Source: MGIIb-O5 sp036154155 (lineage in GTDB: Archaea > Thermoplasmatota > Poseidoniia > Poseidoniales > Thalassarchaeaceae). Taken from it: DNA of 47,911 bases. The position numbers and the translations under genes were made by a program. Every line of letters begins with the position of its first letter. Within the stretch, counting starts at the first letter, position 1. The notes below the pieces were generated by a model, which had not been told where the DNA came from, searched no databases, and saw only the letters and a list, made by a program, of their open reading frames with translations. Of the stretch, positions 16,763 through 24,655 are shown piece after piece. The stretch is taken from NCBI GenBank assembly GCA_036154155.1, contig JAYZLP010000017.1:1-47911 (forward strand). Direction: 5' to 3'.

Positions 16763-18550
16763 GTGATGAGCCGGATCATCAATGACTTCACAATAAATGT
16801 CGCTACGGCCAATGGCACTGGTTCTCAGTCTTCCAACCTCATTATTCTCCATTCAATGTTCGAAATGGGAGTGCCGGTCAGCGGCAAGAACCTGTTCCCT
16901 AGTAACATCTCTGGCCTCCCAACATGGTTCATTATCAGGGTCAGCGACAAGGGATACCAGGCTCCGGGTGACGAAACAAATTTCCAGATTCTAATGAACA
17001 AGGAGACATGGGAGAAGGACCTAGCCTCATTGAGTCCGGGAACCGTGGTAATCTACAACGAAGACGCAAAGATGCCTGTGGAGAGGGATGACTGCGTCTG
17101 CCTCGGCATGCCGATGACAAAAATGGCTAGGGGAATAAGCCCGAAGCTGGCTAGGCTGATGGCCAACATGTACTACGTTGGAGGGCTAGCTCACCTTCTC
17201 GGGATTGACGAGAGTGCAATAGGTAAGGCCGTCGAGCAGCAATTCAGGGGCAAGGAGAAGGCGATAGAGCTCAACAACAAGGCCATCTCAGAGGGCAGGG
17301 AGTACGCTTCTGAGAACTGGGACTTCGACTGCCAGTTCGCCCTAGAGGCACGTGAAAAGCCGTCTGAGACATTCCTGATTGAAGGAAACGAGGCGACTGC
17401 TCTTGGATCGATCTACGGTGGAGTCAACATGCTCTCATGGTACCCAATAACGCCTTCATCGTCCTTGGCCGAGTCAATCATCTCGTGGATACCGAAGCTG
17501 AAGGAAGGGGAAGACGGGGGAGTTACCTGTGCAGTCGTTCAGGCTGAGGACGAGCTCGCAGCTGCCGGCATGGTCCTTGGCGCCGGCTGGGCAGGTGGTC
17601 GCGGAATGACGTGCACTAGCGGCCCGGGGATTTCTCTAATGTCGGAATTCATCGGCCTATTCTACTTCTCAGAAGTCCCAGGAGTAATCTGGGACATAAA
17701 CCGTACCGGCCCCTCAACTGGCCTGCCTACTAGGACCCAGCAAGGGGACCTTACAATGTGCTATGAGGCAAGCCACGGCGATACCCAACACATTGTCCTG
17801 ATTCCCGGAACTGTGGACGAGTGCTTCGAATTTGGATGGAGGGCATTCGACTACGCCGAGAGGTTCCAAACATTGGTTTTCGGTTTCGGAGACCTCGACC
17901 TAGGAATGAACAGGTGGTCGACCAGTGGGTTCGAATACCCGAGCGAGAAGATGGACAGAGGGAAGGTAATCCGGACGCAGGAGGAGTTGGATTCGATCAC
18001 TAACTTCGGCAGGTATCGGGATGTCGATGGTGATGGGATTGCTTACAGGACTCTCCCCGGAAGCGGCTTAGCCCCGATTCTGTATCGAGGCACTGGCCAT
18101 GACGAGGACGGCATTTACTCAGAGGACCCGCAGGTCTACCATGCCACCATGGAGAGGCTTCGTAGGAAGATTGACGGTGCAAGAGACTTACTGCCTGCCC
18201 CCCTACTAAGGGAAGAGGAGGACGGCGAAGTGGGGATTATCTTCTATGGCTCCATGGAGAACACAATAGTGGAGATCGATGACATACTGGAGGAGTCCGG
18301 ACTCTCCGTAAGCACTTGCAGAGTGAGGGCCCTCCCGTATCACTCAGACGTCGAGGGCTTCATCGAGAGGCACGAGAGGGTGATTGTACTCGAGATCAAC
18401 CGTGATGGTCAGCTTTATGGGATCTTGAGGAAGGAGCTTCCCGTAGAATTGCTTCCAAAGTTGCATTCGGTAGCATATAGCGATGGGCTGCCCCCAAGGG
18501 CAAGGGAATATTCCGAGAGGATATTGAAAGAGTTGGAGGGAGCAGAATGA
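16763..18550 (+). CDS. korA: 2-oxoacid:ferredoxin oxidoreductase, fused gamma-alpha subunit
   Basis: Pairs with the next gene to decarboxylate a 2-oxoacid (2-oxoglutarate or pyruvate) to its acyl-CoA while reducing ferredoxin. The protein has 595 residues from a GTG, with an ATG one codon later. Residues about 10-180 are the gamma domain (GTGSQSSNLIILHSMFEMG, VSGKNLFPSNISGLPTWF, 'VVIYNEDAK'). From about 215 the alpha domain begins, with the SWYPITPSSSLAE motif near the thiamine site, then VQAEDELAAAGMVLGAGWAG and CTSGPGISLMSEFIGL. A gamma-alpha fusion without a separate delta/ferredoxin gene is the two-subunit arrangement known from aerobic archaea such as Sulfolobus and haloarchaea. Substrate preference cannot be read from the sequence by eye. 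It overlaps korB by 4 nt (ATGA). Confidence 0.92.
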   Translation: MMSRIINDFTINVATANGTGSQSSNLIILHSMFEMGVPVSGKNLFPSNISGLPTWFIIRVSDKGYQAPGDETNFQILMNKETWEKDLASLSPGTVVIYNEDAKMPVERDDCVCLGMPMTKMARGISPKLARLMANMYYVGGLAHLLGIDESAIGKAVEQQFRGKEKAIELNNKAISEGREYASENWDFDCQFALEAREKPSETFLIEGNEATALGSIYGGVNMLSWYPITPSSSLAESIISWIPKLKEGEDGGVTCAVVQAEDELAAAGMVLGAGWAGGRGMTCTSGPGISLMSEFIGLFYFSEVPGVIWDINRTGPSTGLPTRTQQGDLTMCYEASHGDTQHIVLIPGTVDECFEFGWRAFDYAERFQTLVFGFGDLDLGMNRWSTSGFEYPSEKMDRGKVIRTQEELDSITNFGRYRDVDGDGIAYRTLPGSGLAPILYRGTGHDEDGIYSEDPQVYHATMERLRRKIDGARDLLPAPLLREEEDGEVGIIFYGSMENTIVEIDDILEESGLSVSTCRVRALPYHSDVEGFIERHERVIVLEINRDGQLYGILRKELPVELLPKLHSVAYSDGLPPRAREYSERILKELEGAE

Positions 18551-19581
18551 AGCCGGTTAAGTTGAACGTCATCAACTTGGAGAAATCGGAGTATACCGGG
18601 GGGAAGTCGTCTCTGTGCCCTGGGTGCGGACATGACCAGATTTCCAATGTGATCATCCAAGCTGCATGGGAGAACGGCATAGAGCCTGAAGGCATTGCAA
18701 AGATGAGCGGAATAGGTTGCTCTTCGAAGACGCCTGCATACTTCCTGTCGAAGAGCCATGGTTTCAACACCGTTCACGGCAGGATGCCTTCGGTCACCAC
18801 GGGCGCCAACATGGTGAACAAGAGCCTCTCGTTCCTGGCCGTGTCTGGTGACGGCGACACCGCCAGCATAGGAATTGGTCAATTCATTCATGCGATAAGG
18901 AGAAATCTCGACATGGTGTACATTATTGAGAACAACGGCGTTTACGGCCTCACAAAGGGCCAATACAGCGCTACTGTCGAGAAGGGCTCGAAGAAGAAGA
19001 AGGGCACTGTGAATGAGCAGGCCCCAATAGATCTATGCGCGATGGCAATAAATCTCGGGTGCACATTCGTGGCAAGGTCATTCTCTGGTAGCAAAAAGCA
19101 GCTGACCTCTCTCGTGAAGGCCGCGATGAGCCATAGAGGAATGGCAGTTATCGACGTTATTTCCCCGTGCGTGACCTTCGCTAACAACGACGAGTCTTAC
19201 AAGTCATACAATTACGTCAAGGAGAATGACGAGGTTCTCCACATTCTCGACTACATCCCTCACTTCTCACCGCTAGAAGAGGTCGACGTCCCAGAAGGGG
19301 AGTATAGCGAAATCTCGCTCTTCGACGGGTCAACGCTCAGGTTGGAGACCGTCGGGGAAGAGCATGATCCGACAAACGCCGTGGCTGCTTTGAGAGCGAT
19401 CCATGAAGGAACTGACGAGGGACGTCACGTCACGGGACTGCTTTATTACAATCCGAACCAACCAACAGCTACAGACGAGTTGGGGTTGACCGATACGCCA
19501 CTTGTGGCACTCTCAGAAGAGCAGAACAGGCCTAGCAAAGAGAGCCTCGAGATGGTCAATGCGGGATTCCGCGCGAAGTAA
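18547..19581 (+). CDS. korB: 2-oxoacid:ferredoxin oxidoreductase, beta (thiamine pyrophosphate) subunit
   Basis: The protein is 344 residues and starts within the ATGA overlap with korA, so the two are translationally coupled. CPGCGHDQISN provides cluster and cofactor cysteines. The TPP/Mg motif is present as GDGDTASIGIGQ followed by ENNGVYGLTKGQ about 30 residues on. 'VISPCVTFANNDES' contains the third conserved Cys region. It lacks a fused ferredoxin domain, so electrons must go to a free ferredoxin encoded elsewhere. The C-terminal 'LYYNPNQPTATDEL' is typical of the family. Downstream, after 54 nt, is tRNA-Gln with its own TATA-like element. Confidence 0.93.
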   Translation: MKPVKLNVINLEKSEYTGGKSSLCPGCGHDQISNVIIQAAWENGIEPEGIAKMSGIGCSSKTPAYFLSKSHGFNTVHGRMPSVTTGANMVNKSLSFLAVSGDGDTASIGIGQFIHAIRRNLDMVYIIENNGVYGLTKGQYSATVEKGSKKKKGTVNEQAPIDLCAMAINLGCTFVARSFSGSKKQLTSLVKAAMSHRGMAVIDVISPCVTFANNDESYKSYNYVKENDEVLHILDYIPHFSPLEEVDVPEGEYSEISLFDGSTLRLETVGEEHDPTNAVAALRAIHEGTDEGRHVTGLLYYNPNQPTATDELGLTDTPLVALSEEQNRPSKESLEMVNAGFRAK

Positions 19582-19606
19582 GCCGACCGGGTTTGCGGAT
19601 TCGTTG

Positions 19607-19612
19607 AAATAT
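19607..19612 (+). promoter_or_regulatory. TATA-like element for tRNA-Gln
   Basis: AAATAT is centred 26 nt before the first base of the tRNA (19636), the expected archaeal spacing. It suggests the tRNA is transcribed independently of korAB. Confidence 0.5.
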
Positions 19613-19635
19613 CGGGCCTATGTCCCAAAGGCGCC

Positions 19636-19711
19636 AGTCCCTTGGTGTAGTGGTCCATCATATGGCACTCTGGATGCCATGACCCTGGTTCGAATCCGGG
19701 AGGGACTACCA
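19636..19711 (+). tRNA. tRNA-Gln (anticodon CTG)
   Basis: The acceptor arms AGTCCCT and AGGGACT pair fully. The anticodon stem TGGCA/TGCCA encloses loop CTCTGGA with anticodon CTG. The T-arm is CCTGG-TTCGAAT-CCGGG (one G-T pair) and the D-stem GTG/CAT is short, as in archaeal tRNA-Gln. The discriminator is A19708 and the 3' CCA is encoded (19709-19711). There is no intron. Confidence 0.93.
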
Positions 19712-19713
19712 AA

Positions 19714-19893
19714 CTAAAGTGACCTGTAGAGGAACTGAGAGACCCAACTGACCATGATGATGATCATGAACCATCCTAGACTCAGTCTGACTATCCCCGA
19801 TGGCTCCTTCTTAGGTGGGAATGGATCGATGCCCGCATCGAGCGCCTCGGCGATTATCGCAAGCTCTTCCTCTATCGTCTCCGGCTCCCTCAT
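19714..19893 (-). CDS. Small single-pass membrane protein (59 residues)
   Basis: Read by hand: ATG at 19893-19891, TAG at 19716-19714. An acidic N-terminal helix (MREPETIEEELAIIAEALDA) is followed by GIDPFPPKKEPSG and one hydrophobic segment from LSLGWFMIII to VSWVSQFLY, ending RSL. The start lies 10 nt after the aldo/keto reductase stop on the same strand, so the two are probably one transcript. Coding support comes from the amphipathic acidic helix, the clean hydrophobic segment and the tight spacing. The function is unknown; it might be a small membrane-anchored partner. It ends 3 bases from the tRNA-Gln CCA, in convergent orientation. Confidence 0.6.
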   Translation of the reverse strand: MREPETIEEELAIIAEALDAGIDPFPPKKEPSGIVRLSLGWFMIIIMVSWVSQFLYRSL

Positions 19894-19902
19894 CTAACTA
19901 CC

Positions 19903-20778
19903 TCAGGGCTCGATCGTTGGGTCCCATCCCGAGACGTAGTCGCCGTCCATGGAAGCGAAGTCTTCCCCGAATCCGGATAAGTCGACATCAATGGAGCCAA
20001 GGTTCTCCAGGATCCTCCCTGGATTACTGGACTTGGGGATGGTGACCGCCCCCACGTCAATGCACCACTTGATCGCGGCCTGAGCCGGTGTGCACCCTAT
20101 CCTCTCAGATACCTCCCCTAGCTTCGGGTCGCTCACCTTGTGGCCCCTAGCCAATGGGGAATAGGCCATGGGAGTCGCGCCGATTGACTCGGTGAACTCA
20201 CGGAGTTCTGTCCTCTGCAGCCATGGGTGTATCTCTATCTGATTAACAGAGGGTAGAATGGAGGCATAGGACCTCATCGCCTCGAGATGGTGAGTCCCAT
20301 AGTTGCTTACCCCAATGGCACGTGTCCATCCATTCTCGAGGCACTTCTCCATGCCTTTCCATACAGAGGCCCTGGCCCCTACATCCTCGGGAGGAGCATG
20401 GACTAGGTAGAGGTCCATCTGGTCAAGCCCCATATTATCCAGGCTCTCCTTGCACCTCTGAATCACCTCGTCATAGCCAGTAGCGTGAGGTCTTCTCAAC
20501 TTGGTAACTATGAACAGCTCTTCCCGTTCTACGCCGCACTCCCTGATCGCATCCCCGACCTCGTGCTCGTTCCCGTATGCCATTGCAGTGTCAATGAGCC
20601 TGTATCCGCTCTTTATGGCATGAACTACCGCCGATTTACACTCTCCCGGCTCCTTCATGAGATACACCCCGAGTCCGAACATCGGCATCTCAATCTCGGA
20701 TACTCTCAATCCAGTCTCAGTGCTAGTGTGTCCGATGGTCGTCGAGGGGCCCATGGAACGCGTGGGGTTGGCGCCCAT
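19903..20778 (-). CDS. Aldo/keto reductase
   Basis: An NAD(P)H-dependent carbonyl reductase of the AKR superfamily, 291 residues from the ATG at 20778. A longer frame to 20865 would overlap the divergent neighbour's start and adds no family sequence. The catalytic tetrad is visible: Asp and Tyr in GYRLIDTAMAYGNEHEVG, Lys in FIVTKLRR, His in DLYLVHAPPED. The cofactor-binding end 'VTIPKSSNPGRILENLGSI' is present, as are 'AIGVSNYGTHHLEAM' and 'NQIEIHPWLQRTEL'. The closest family type is the 2,5-diketo-gluconate/methylglyoxal reductase group, but the substrate cannot be assigned. It diverges from the Nudix-MBL gene across 49 bp that hold an inverted repeat. Confidence 0.92.
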   Translation of the reverse strand: MGANPTRSMGPSTTIGHTSTETGLRVSEIEMPMFGLGVYLMKEPGECKSAVVHAIKSGYRLIDTAMAYGNEHEVGDAIRECGVEREELFIVTKLRRPHATGYDEVIQRCKESLDNMGLDQMDLYLVHAPPEDVGARASVWKGMEKCLENGWTRAIGVSNYGTHHLEAMRSYASILPSVNQIEIHPWLQRTELREFTESIGATPMAYSPLARGHKVSDPKLGEVSERIGCTPAQAAIKWCIDVGAVTIPKSSNPGRILENLGSIDVDLSGFGEDFASMDGDYVSGWDPTIEP

Positions 20779-20780
20779 AA

Positions 20781-20803
20781 TCAAACATTCCCGCAGTGTT
20801 TGA
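20781..20803. promoter_or_regulatory. Inverted repeat in the divergent AKR / Nudix-MBL promoter
   Basis: TCAAACA (20781-20787) and TGTTTGA (20797-20803) are perfect 7-bp arms around a 9-nt spacer. The region lacks a good TATA element, and the right arm sits about 26 nt from both start codons (20778 and 20828). It could therefore be an operator over a shared weak promoter. Confidence 0.45.
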
Positions 20804-20827
20804 AGCACTGATTCCCCCCCGAGGGGC

Positions 20828-22372
20828 ATGAGTGAGCTCCCCGAGGGGGTTTCCCTGCCTCCCACGAGGCCCCCTGAGACGCGTCCCTCGGCCTCAGTGA
20901 TGCTGAGCAGGGAGTCAGAAGGCGGTCATGAGATACTCCTGGGTCACAGGGTATCCGAGTTACCTAGCTTCCCGGACTTCTGGGCCTTCCCAGGAGGGGG
21001 CGTCAGCAGGGTGGACAGGGGAGCCTCAGAGGACCATCCGGAATGGCTCGGTGTCGATGATGAGTATAGGGCAGCCTCCTTCGCCCTTCTCAGGGAAATG
21101 GTCGAGGAAGTGGGACTGACTCCCGATGGATCAGGCGGCATAATGAGCATCGAAGAGAGCATCCGAGAGGAGGTCTGCCGAGACAAGGGGGCTTGGAGAA
21201 AGAATGTCGAGTTGGGCAATATCTCCACCGAGGGGTTTCATTGCGAGATGATCACGGACAGGACGACTCCACCCTTCGCCCCCATGAGATTCCAGAACTT
21301 CTTCTTCCACGTCCCCACTGGACATCCTGGCGTCATTCCAACATTCCCCCCGGGCAGGTCGGAATTTGACGAGTTCAGGTGGTGGAAGCCGGAGGACCTG
21401 CTATCGGCATGGGAGTCTAATCAATTGAGGGTCCCGCCACCGATTGTGACCCTGCTGAGGGACATCGTCGATAGGATTGAGATCTACGGGGATTTGCAAT
21501 CCGCATGCGACAGCCTTGCTGAGGATCCGCCTAGTGGCGACCACAGGCTGGAGTTCGCTCCCGGAGTGGAGGTTGTCCCACTGGAGACGGATACGTTGCC
21601 CCCTTCCACGCATACGAACTGCTACATCCTCGGGGAGCCCGGCGGCGAGATGGTAATCGTGGACCCTGCAGCGAGGTCGAGAAGATCGTTGGATTACCTG
21701 AGAGCCAAGATTTCGGAGGCGCTTTCACCCGGCTCCAGGATCATAGCTAGCGTTTTCACGCACATGCACCCTGACCACATAGGCGACCTCACAGGGATCT
21801 CGGAGATTTACCAAGCACCCATTTGGGCTAGCGAAGAGACTCTAGAGTCGATTCCCGGGGCGACGGACAGCTCCGTCTTGAAGGAAGGAGACTCGATTAC
21901 CCTGAATGGGCCCTCTGGATCCTCCACTTGGGACATAATCGAGACACCTGGGCACTGCCCTGGGCACATCTGCCTGGTTGGAGACGCGGGGGTCGTTAGC
22001 GGGGACAACTGCGTCGTGGTTGGCACCATCCTGGTCCCATCCTCGAACGGGGACATGGACTCCTACATAGCGGGCCTCAGGAGGATTCGCGAGCTGGGGC
22101 CTCCTATGCTGTTCCCCGGGCACGGTCCCGCCTCGCCCAACCCACGCAGGCTGCTGGACAGGTACATCAGTCACAGGTCAGCAAGGCACGAGAGGGTCAT
22201 GGATGCGGTTTCCTCGGGGATTAGCTCGCTTGATGAAATAGCCAAATCGGCATATAGGGACACCCCGGAGGCGAATCCCCTGCTATCTCGTGACCAGACG
22301 CTTTCTCACCTACGCTCACTCACATCCTCAGGCAAGGTGGAAGCCCGTGACAACCAATATTACCCAACCTAG
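20828..22372 (+). CDS. Nudix hydrolase fused to a metallo-beta-lactamase-fold hydrolase
   Basis: The protein has 514 residues. Residues about 18-215 are a Nudix domain with FPGGGVSRVD and, after an insert of about 25 residues, SFALLREMVEEVGL, the REUxEExGU half of the Nudix box. The split box with an insertion recalls NUDT19/NUDT7-type CoA diphosphatases. Residues about 240-450 are an MBL domain: strand 'TNCYILGEPGGEMVIVDPAA', zinc motif THMHPDHIGD (His312, His314, Asp316, His317), ETPGHCPGHICL, GDNCVV and LFPGHGP. The last 75 residues look like the winged-helix extension seen in LACTB2-like MBL proteins. Expected chemistry is hydrolysis of a nucleoside-diphosphate-linked or CoA-type substrate plus a thioester or phosphodiester. 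The coupling of the two is unexplained. Confidence 0.85.
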   Translation: MSELPEGVSLPPTRPPETRPSASVMLSRESEGGHEILLGHRVSELPSFPDFWAFPGGGVSRVDRGASEDHPEWLGVDDEYRAASFALLREMVEEVGLTPDGSGGIMSIEESIREEVCRDKGAWRKNVELGNISTEGFHCEMITDRTTPPFAPMRFQNFFFHVPTGHPGVIPTFPPGRSEFDEFRWWKPEDLLSAWESNQLRVPPPIVTLLRDIVDRIEIYGDLQSACDSLAEDPPSGDHRLEFAPGVEVVPLETDTLPPSTHTNCYILGEPGGEMVIVDPAARSRRSLDYLRAKISEALSPGSRIIASVFTHMHPDHIGDLTGISEIYQAPIWASEETLESIPGATDSSVLKEGDSITLNGPSGSSTWDIIETPGHCPGHICLVGDAGVVSGDNCVVVGTILVPSSNGDMDSYIAGLRRIRELGPPMLFPGHGPASPNPRRLLDRYISHRSARHERVMDAVSSGISSLDEIAKSAYRDTPEANPLLSRDQTLSHLRSLTSSGKVEARDNQYYPT

Positions 22373-22413
22373 TCAGTGTGAACGTTGAAGGGTCCTCTCT
22401 CACTGGTGGAATC

Positions 22414-23703
22414 ATGACAGAGAGGTGGTGGGACAAGAAGGAGGAGGATCCCGCTCCCGAGAAAGACGCCAAGTCCTCGCCCAGCAGTTTCAAGGATTCG
22501 GGATCCGGTGATGGTTCTCCAGTGGAATTCACAGGGCAGAGGATTGTGCTGAAGCCGGATGTAAATGGGTGCTTCTACGTCAATGGCAGTATTGGAAATA
22601 TCGGGAACATAAATTTCCTAGTGGATACTGGAGCGAGCTTCTGCGGGGTCGACGAAAGGACTGCTGAGATGCTCGACCTGAATCGGGGAGAAGTGGTGAG
22701 GACGACGACAGCAGCTGGCCCGGGAATGGGGTACAGGACTACTTTGCCTGACATAACGGTTGGACAGATGAAGATAAGAAAGGTTGACGCGTTAATCAAC
22801 CCCCTAAGAGAGGCTGATGCTGGATACTGTATTCTAGGTATGACGTTCCTCGAGCACATTGATTGGAAGCACGAGAACGGGATGCTGATTCTGAACCCAG
22901 ACGGGGAGTCGAATGGCACCAAGGTATACGGCGGTAATCACTGGCTCCTCGAGGACCCTGGCTACACTGTAGCAGCAATTCTACTCACTTTGGGCCTCAT
23001 TGCAACATCATTCATGGCAGTGGCTGCTGGGGGAACCAAGGATCAATGGGTCGAGACACAGGGTGAGGTCCTCGAAAAATATCCGGGATACGACTGGGTT
23101 GAGCATAAAGACTGCTATACGGATGACTGGGGAGATGAATACTGCGACTACTGGTACGAATTGCATTGCTGGGCCGACTTAGACGTCTCATACTCCGTCG
23201 ATAACACCACCTACTCCGCCGAGGTTGATCATTTTCCAATTACAACTTACCAAGACTACGAAGGTGCGGAAGACGACTGCTTGAATTACGCGGAGAACGG
23301 CACTATGCCAATAGGAAGTTTCGTTACATTGTACTACAATACTGAAGACCCTAGTGAAGTCCGGATTGATTCCCCCTGGGATGAGATTCTCGGCTTCTTT
23401 CTCTGTGGAATAATTCAGTTCATCCTGTTGGTTGTAGTTCTACTATTTGCCCGATTCGATATAGGTACGGGAGGTGCCGTAGCCTTGCATGTGGGTGGTT
23501 CCGGGATTGGGTGGGGCGGTCATTACTACGACGAGCCAAGTTACTACGACAGGCCCTGGCACAGGAGGCCTTGGTTCCACCGGAGGCGCCGTTTCTATCG
23601 TCATAGGCGCAGTGGCCATCGCCACAGAAGCAGCAGAGTCACTAGAAGCTCTGGAGGACGTCGATCCGGTGGCGGCGGCAGATCCGGTGGCGGCGGTAGG
23701 TAG
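22414..23703 (+). CDS. Retropepsin-like aspartic protease fused to a DUF3592-like membrane domain with an Arg/His/Gly-rich tail
   Basis: The protein has 429 residues from the ATG at 22414, which has GGTGG 4-8 nt upstream; a GTG at 22378, 6 nt after the previous stop, is the alternative. Residues about 45-165 form a single-domain retropepsin-like fold: NFLVDTGASFCGVDERTA (catalytic Asp71), AGPGMGYRTTLPDITVGQ, and 'GYCILGMTFLEHIDWKHENG', which matches the ILG.F...D motif of clan AA proteases. Such domains work as dimers. A first membrane helix is at about 184-205, then a Cys- and Trp-rich loop resembling DUF3592 (WVETQGEVLE, DVSYSVDNTTYSAEV, VTLYYNTEDPSEVRI), a second helix at about 325-347, and an 80-residue tail of Tyr/His/Arg then Gly/Arg repeats. 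Both ends probably face the cytosol. Substrates are unknown. Confidence 0.8.
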   Translation: MTERWWDKKEEDPAPEKDAKSSPSSFKDSGSGDGSPVEFTGQRIVLKPDVNGCFYVNGSIGNIGNINFLVDTGASFCGVDERTAEMLDLNRGEVVRTTTAAGPGMGYRTTLPDITVGQMKIRKVDALINPLREADAGYCILGMTFLEHIDWKHENGMLILNPDGESNGTKVYGGNHWLLEDPGYTVAAILLTLGLIATSFMAVAAGGTKDQWVETQGEVLEKYPGYDWVEHKDCYTDDWGDEYCDYWYELHCWADLDVSYSVDNTTYSAEVDHFPITTYQDYEGAEDDCLNYAENGTMPIGSFVTLYYNTEDPSEVRIDSPWDEILGFFLCGIIQFILLVVVLLFARFDIGTGGAVALHVGGSGIGWGGHYYDEPSYYDRPWHRRPWFHRRRRFYRHRRSGHRHRSSRVTRSSGGRRSGGGGRSGGGGR

Positions 23704-23744
23704 ACCATCGTCATAATGAAAGTGCCTGCCTCCTTTGCAGTGGC

Positions 23745-24593
23745 GTGGACGGGCACTGGACAGGAGTCCCGACAATCGAAGGCTCCGCTTCCAATGAAAT
23801 GTGGGTGGAATCCTCGCCGAGGGTGTCCCTGAGGGTTATTGAGTGGGTTCCAGATTCCCCGGCTAACGAAGCGCCGGTGGTCTTCGTCCCTGGTTGGGGC
23901 TCCGTTTTCGAAGGATGGAGGCCCCTGATCGAGGAGTGGGCGAGACACCGCCGGATCGTCTACATCGAAACGCGTGAGAAGGGGAGTTCTAGGATCGAGG
24001 GGAATATCTCGAAGAGTGACTTCACTGTAGACTGTCTGAATACAGATATCGCTGCAGTTCTGGAGTCGTTGGGGATCGAGAGCAAGGATGTTGACTGGTT
24101 CTCATCTTCACTGGGCTCGACACTGCTGATAGACGCCTTCCAGAAGGGGAGGCTGTCAGGGAGGACATCCATCCTCCTAGCTCCAAACCCCGACTTCGTG
24201 TTCCCGATCTGGGCGAGGGCGCTGATGAAAATGCCACTGCCACGATGGACTCACCCCCGGCTGATGAGGGTGGCAATCTGGGCAGTTGACAGGAAGGTCA
24301 AGGAAGAGGGGCAGAGGATCCGCTACAGGAGAGCCCTACTCTCCCAGGACCTTGGGAAAATGCTTCTGTCTGCCAGATACCTGATGGGGTACTCACTGCC
24401 CGAGGATCTCTCCTCAATCGATTTTCCTTGTGCGGTAATGACCGCATCGTCGGACAAGTTGCACGGAATGGAGAAGGTGCTTAGCATCGTGGAGAGGATA
24501 CCGGGGGGCCAGATGATAGAGGTACCGTCTAACCAATATGCCCATGAGGCGGACGTTCTGAAGGAGATTATGCAATTTCAGTCGTCTGTTTGA
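23745..24593 (+). CDS. Alpha/beta-hydrolase-fold protein
   Basis: The protein has 282 residues from a GTG. A TATA-like ATAAT at 23713-23717 lies about 30 nt upstream and supports this start; an in-frame ATG at 23799 is the alternative. VVFVPGWGSVFEGWRPLIEEWA is the oxyanion strand and first helix. DVDWFSSSLGSTLLIDAF contains the nucleophile elbow, in the variant form S-S-S-L-G instead of G-x-S-x-G. TASSDKLHG gives a candidate catalytic Asp and 'NQYAHEADV' the His. The acid and base appear in normal order, so it is probably active as an esterase or lipase-like hydrolase; the substrate is unknown. No signal peptide is visible, so it should be cytosolic. Confidence 0.8.
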   Translation: MDGHWTGVPTIEGSASNEMWVESSPRVSLRVIEWVPDSPANEAPVVFVPGWGSVFEGWRPLIEEWARHRRIVYIETREKGSSRIEGNISKSDFTVDCLNTDIAAVLESLGIESKDVDWFSSSLGSTLLIDAFQKGRLSGRTSILLAPNPDFVFPIWARALMKMPLPRWTHPRLMRVAIWAVDRKVKEEGQRIRYRRALLSQDLGKMLLSARYLMGYSLPEDLSSIDFPCAVMTASSDKLHGMEKVLSIVERIPGGQMIEVPSNQYAHEADVLKEIMQFQSSV

Positions 24594-24655
24594 TTCGCAG
24601 GGCCCACAATTAGCGATTCCCTGATGAAGGGCACTGTTGACGGCGGGACGAGAGC

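Noticed and set aside
19446..19717. Open frames on both strands across the korB end and tRNA-Gln
   Set aside because: The minus-strand frame begins with the complement of the tRNA T-arm (a PPGFEPGS-type artefact) and the plus-strand frame runs into the tRNA; both are spurious.
20779..20865. 29-residue N-terminal extension of the aldo/keto reductase
   Set aside because: It would cross the divergent Nudix-MBL start and the inverted-repeat promoter; the AKR family sequence begins after 20778.
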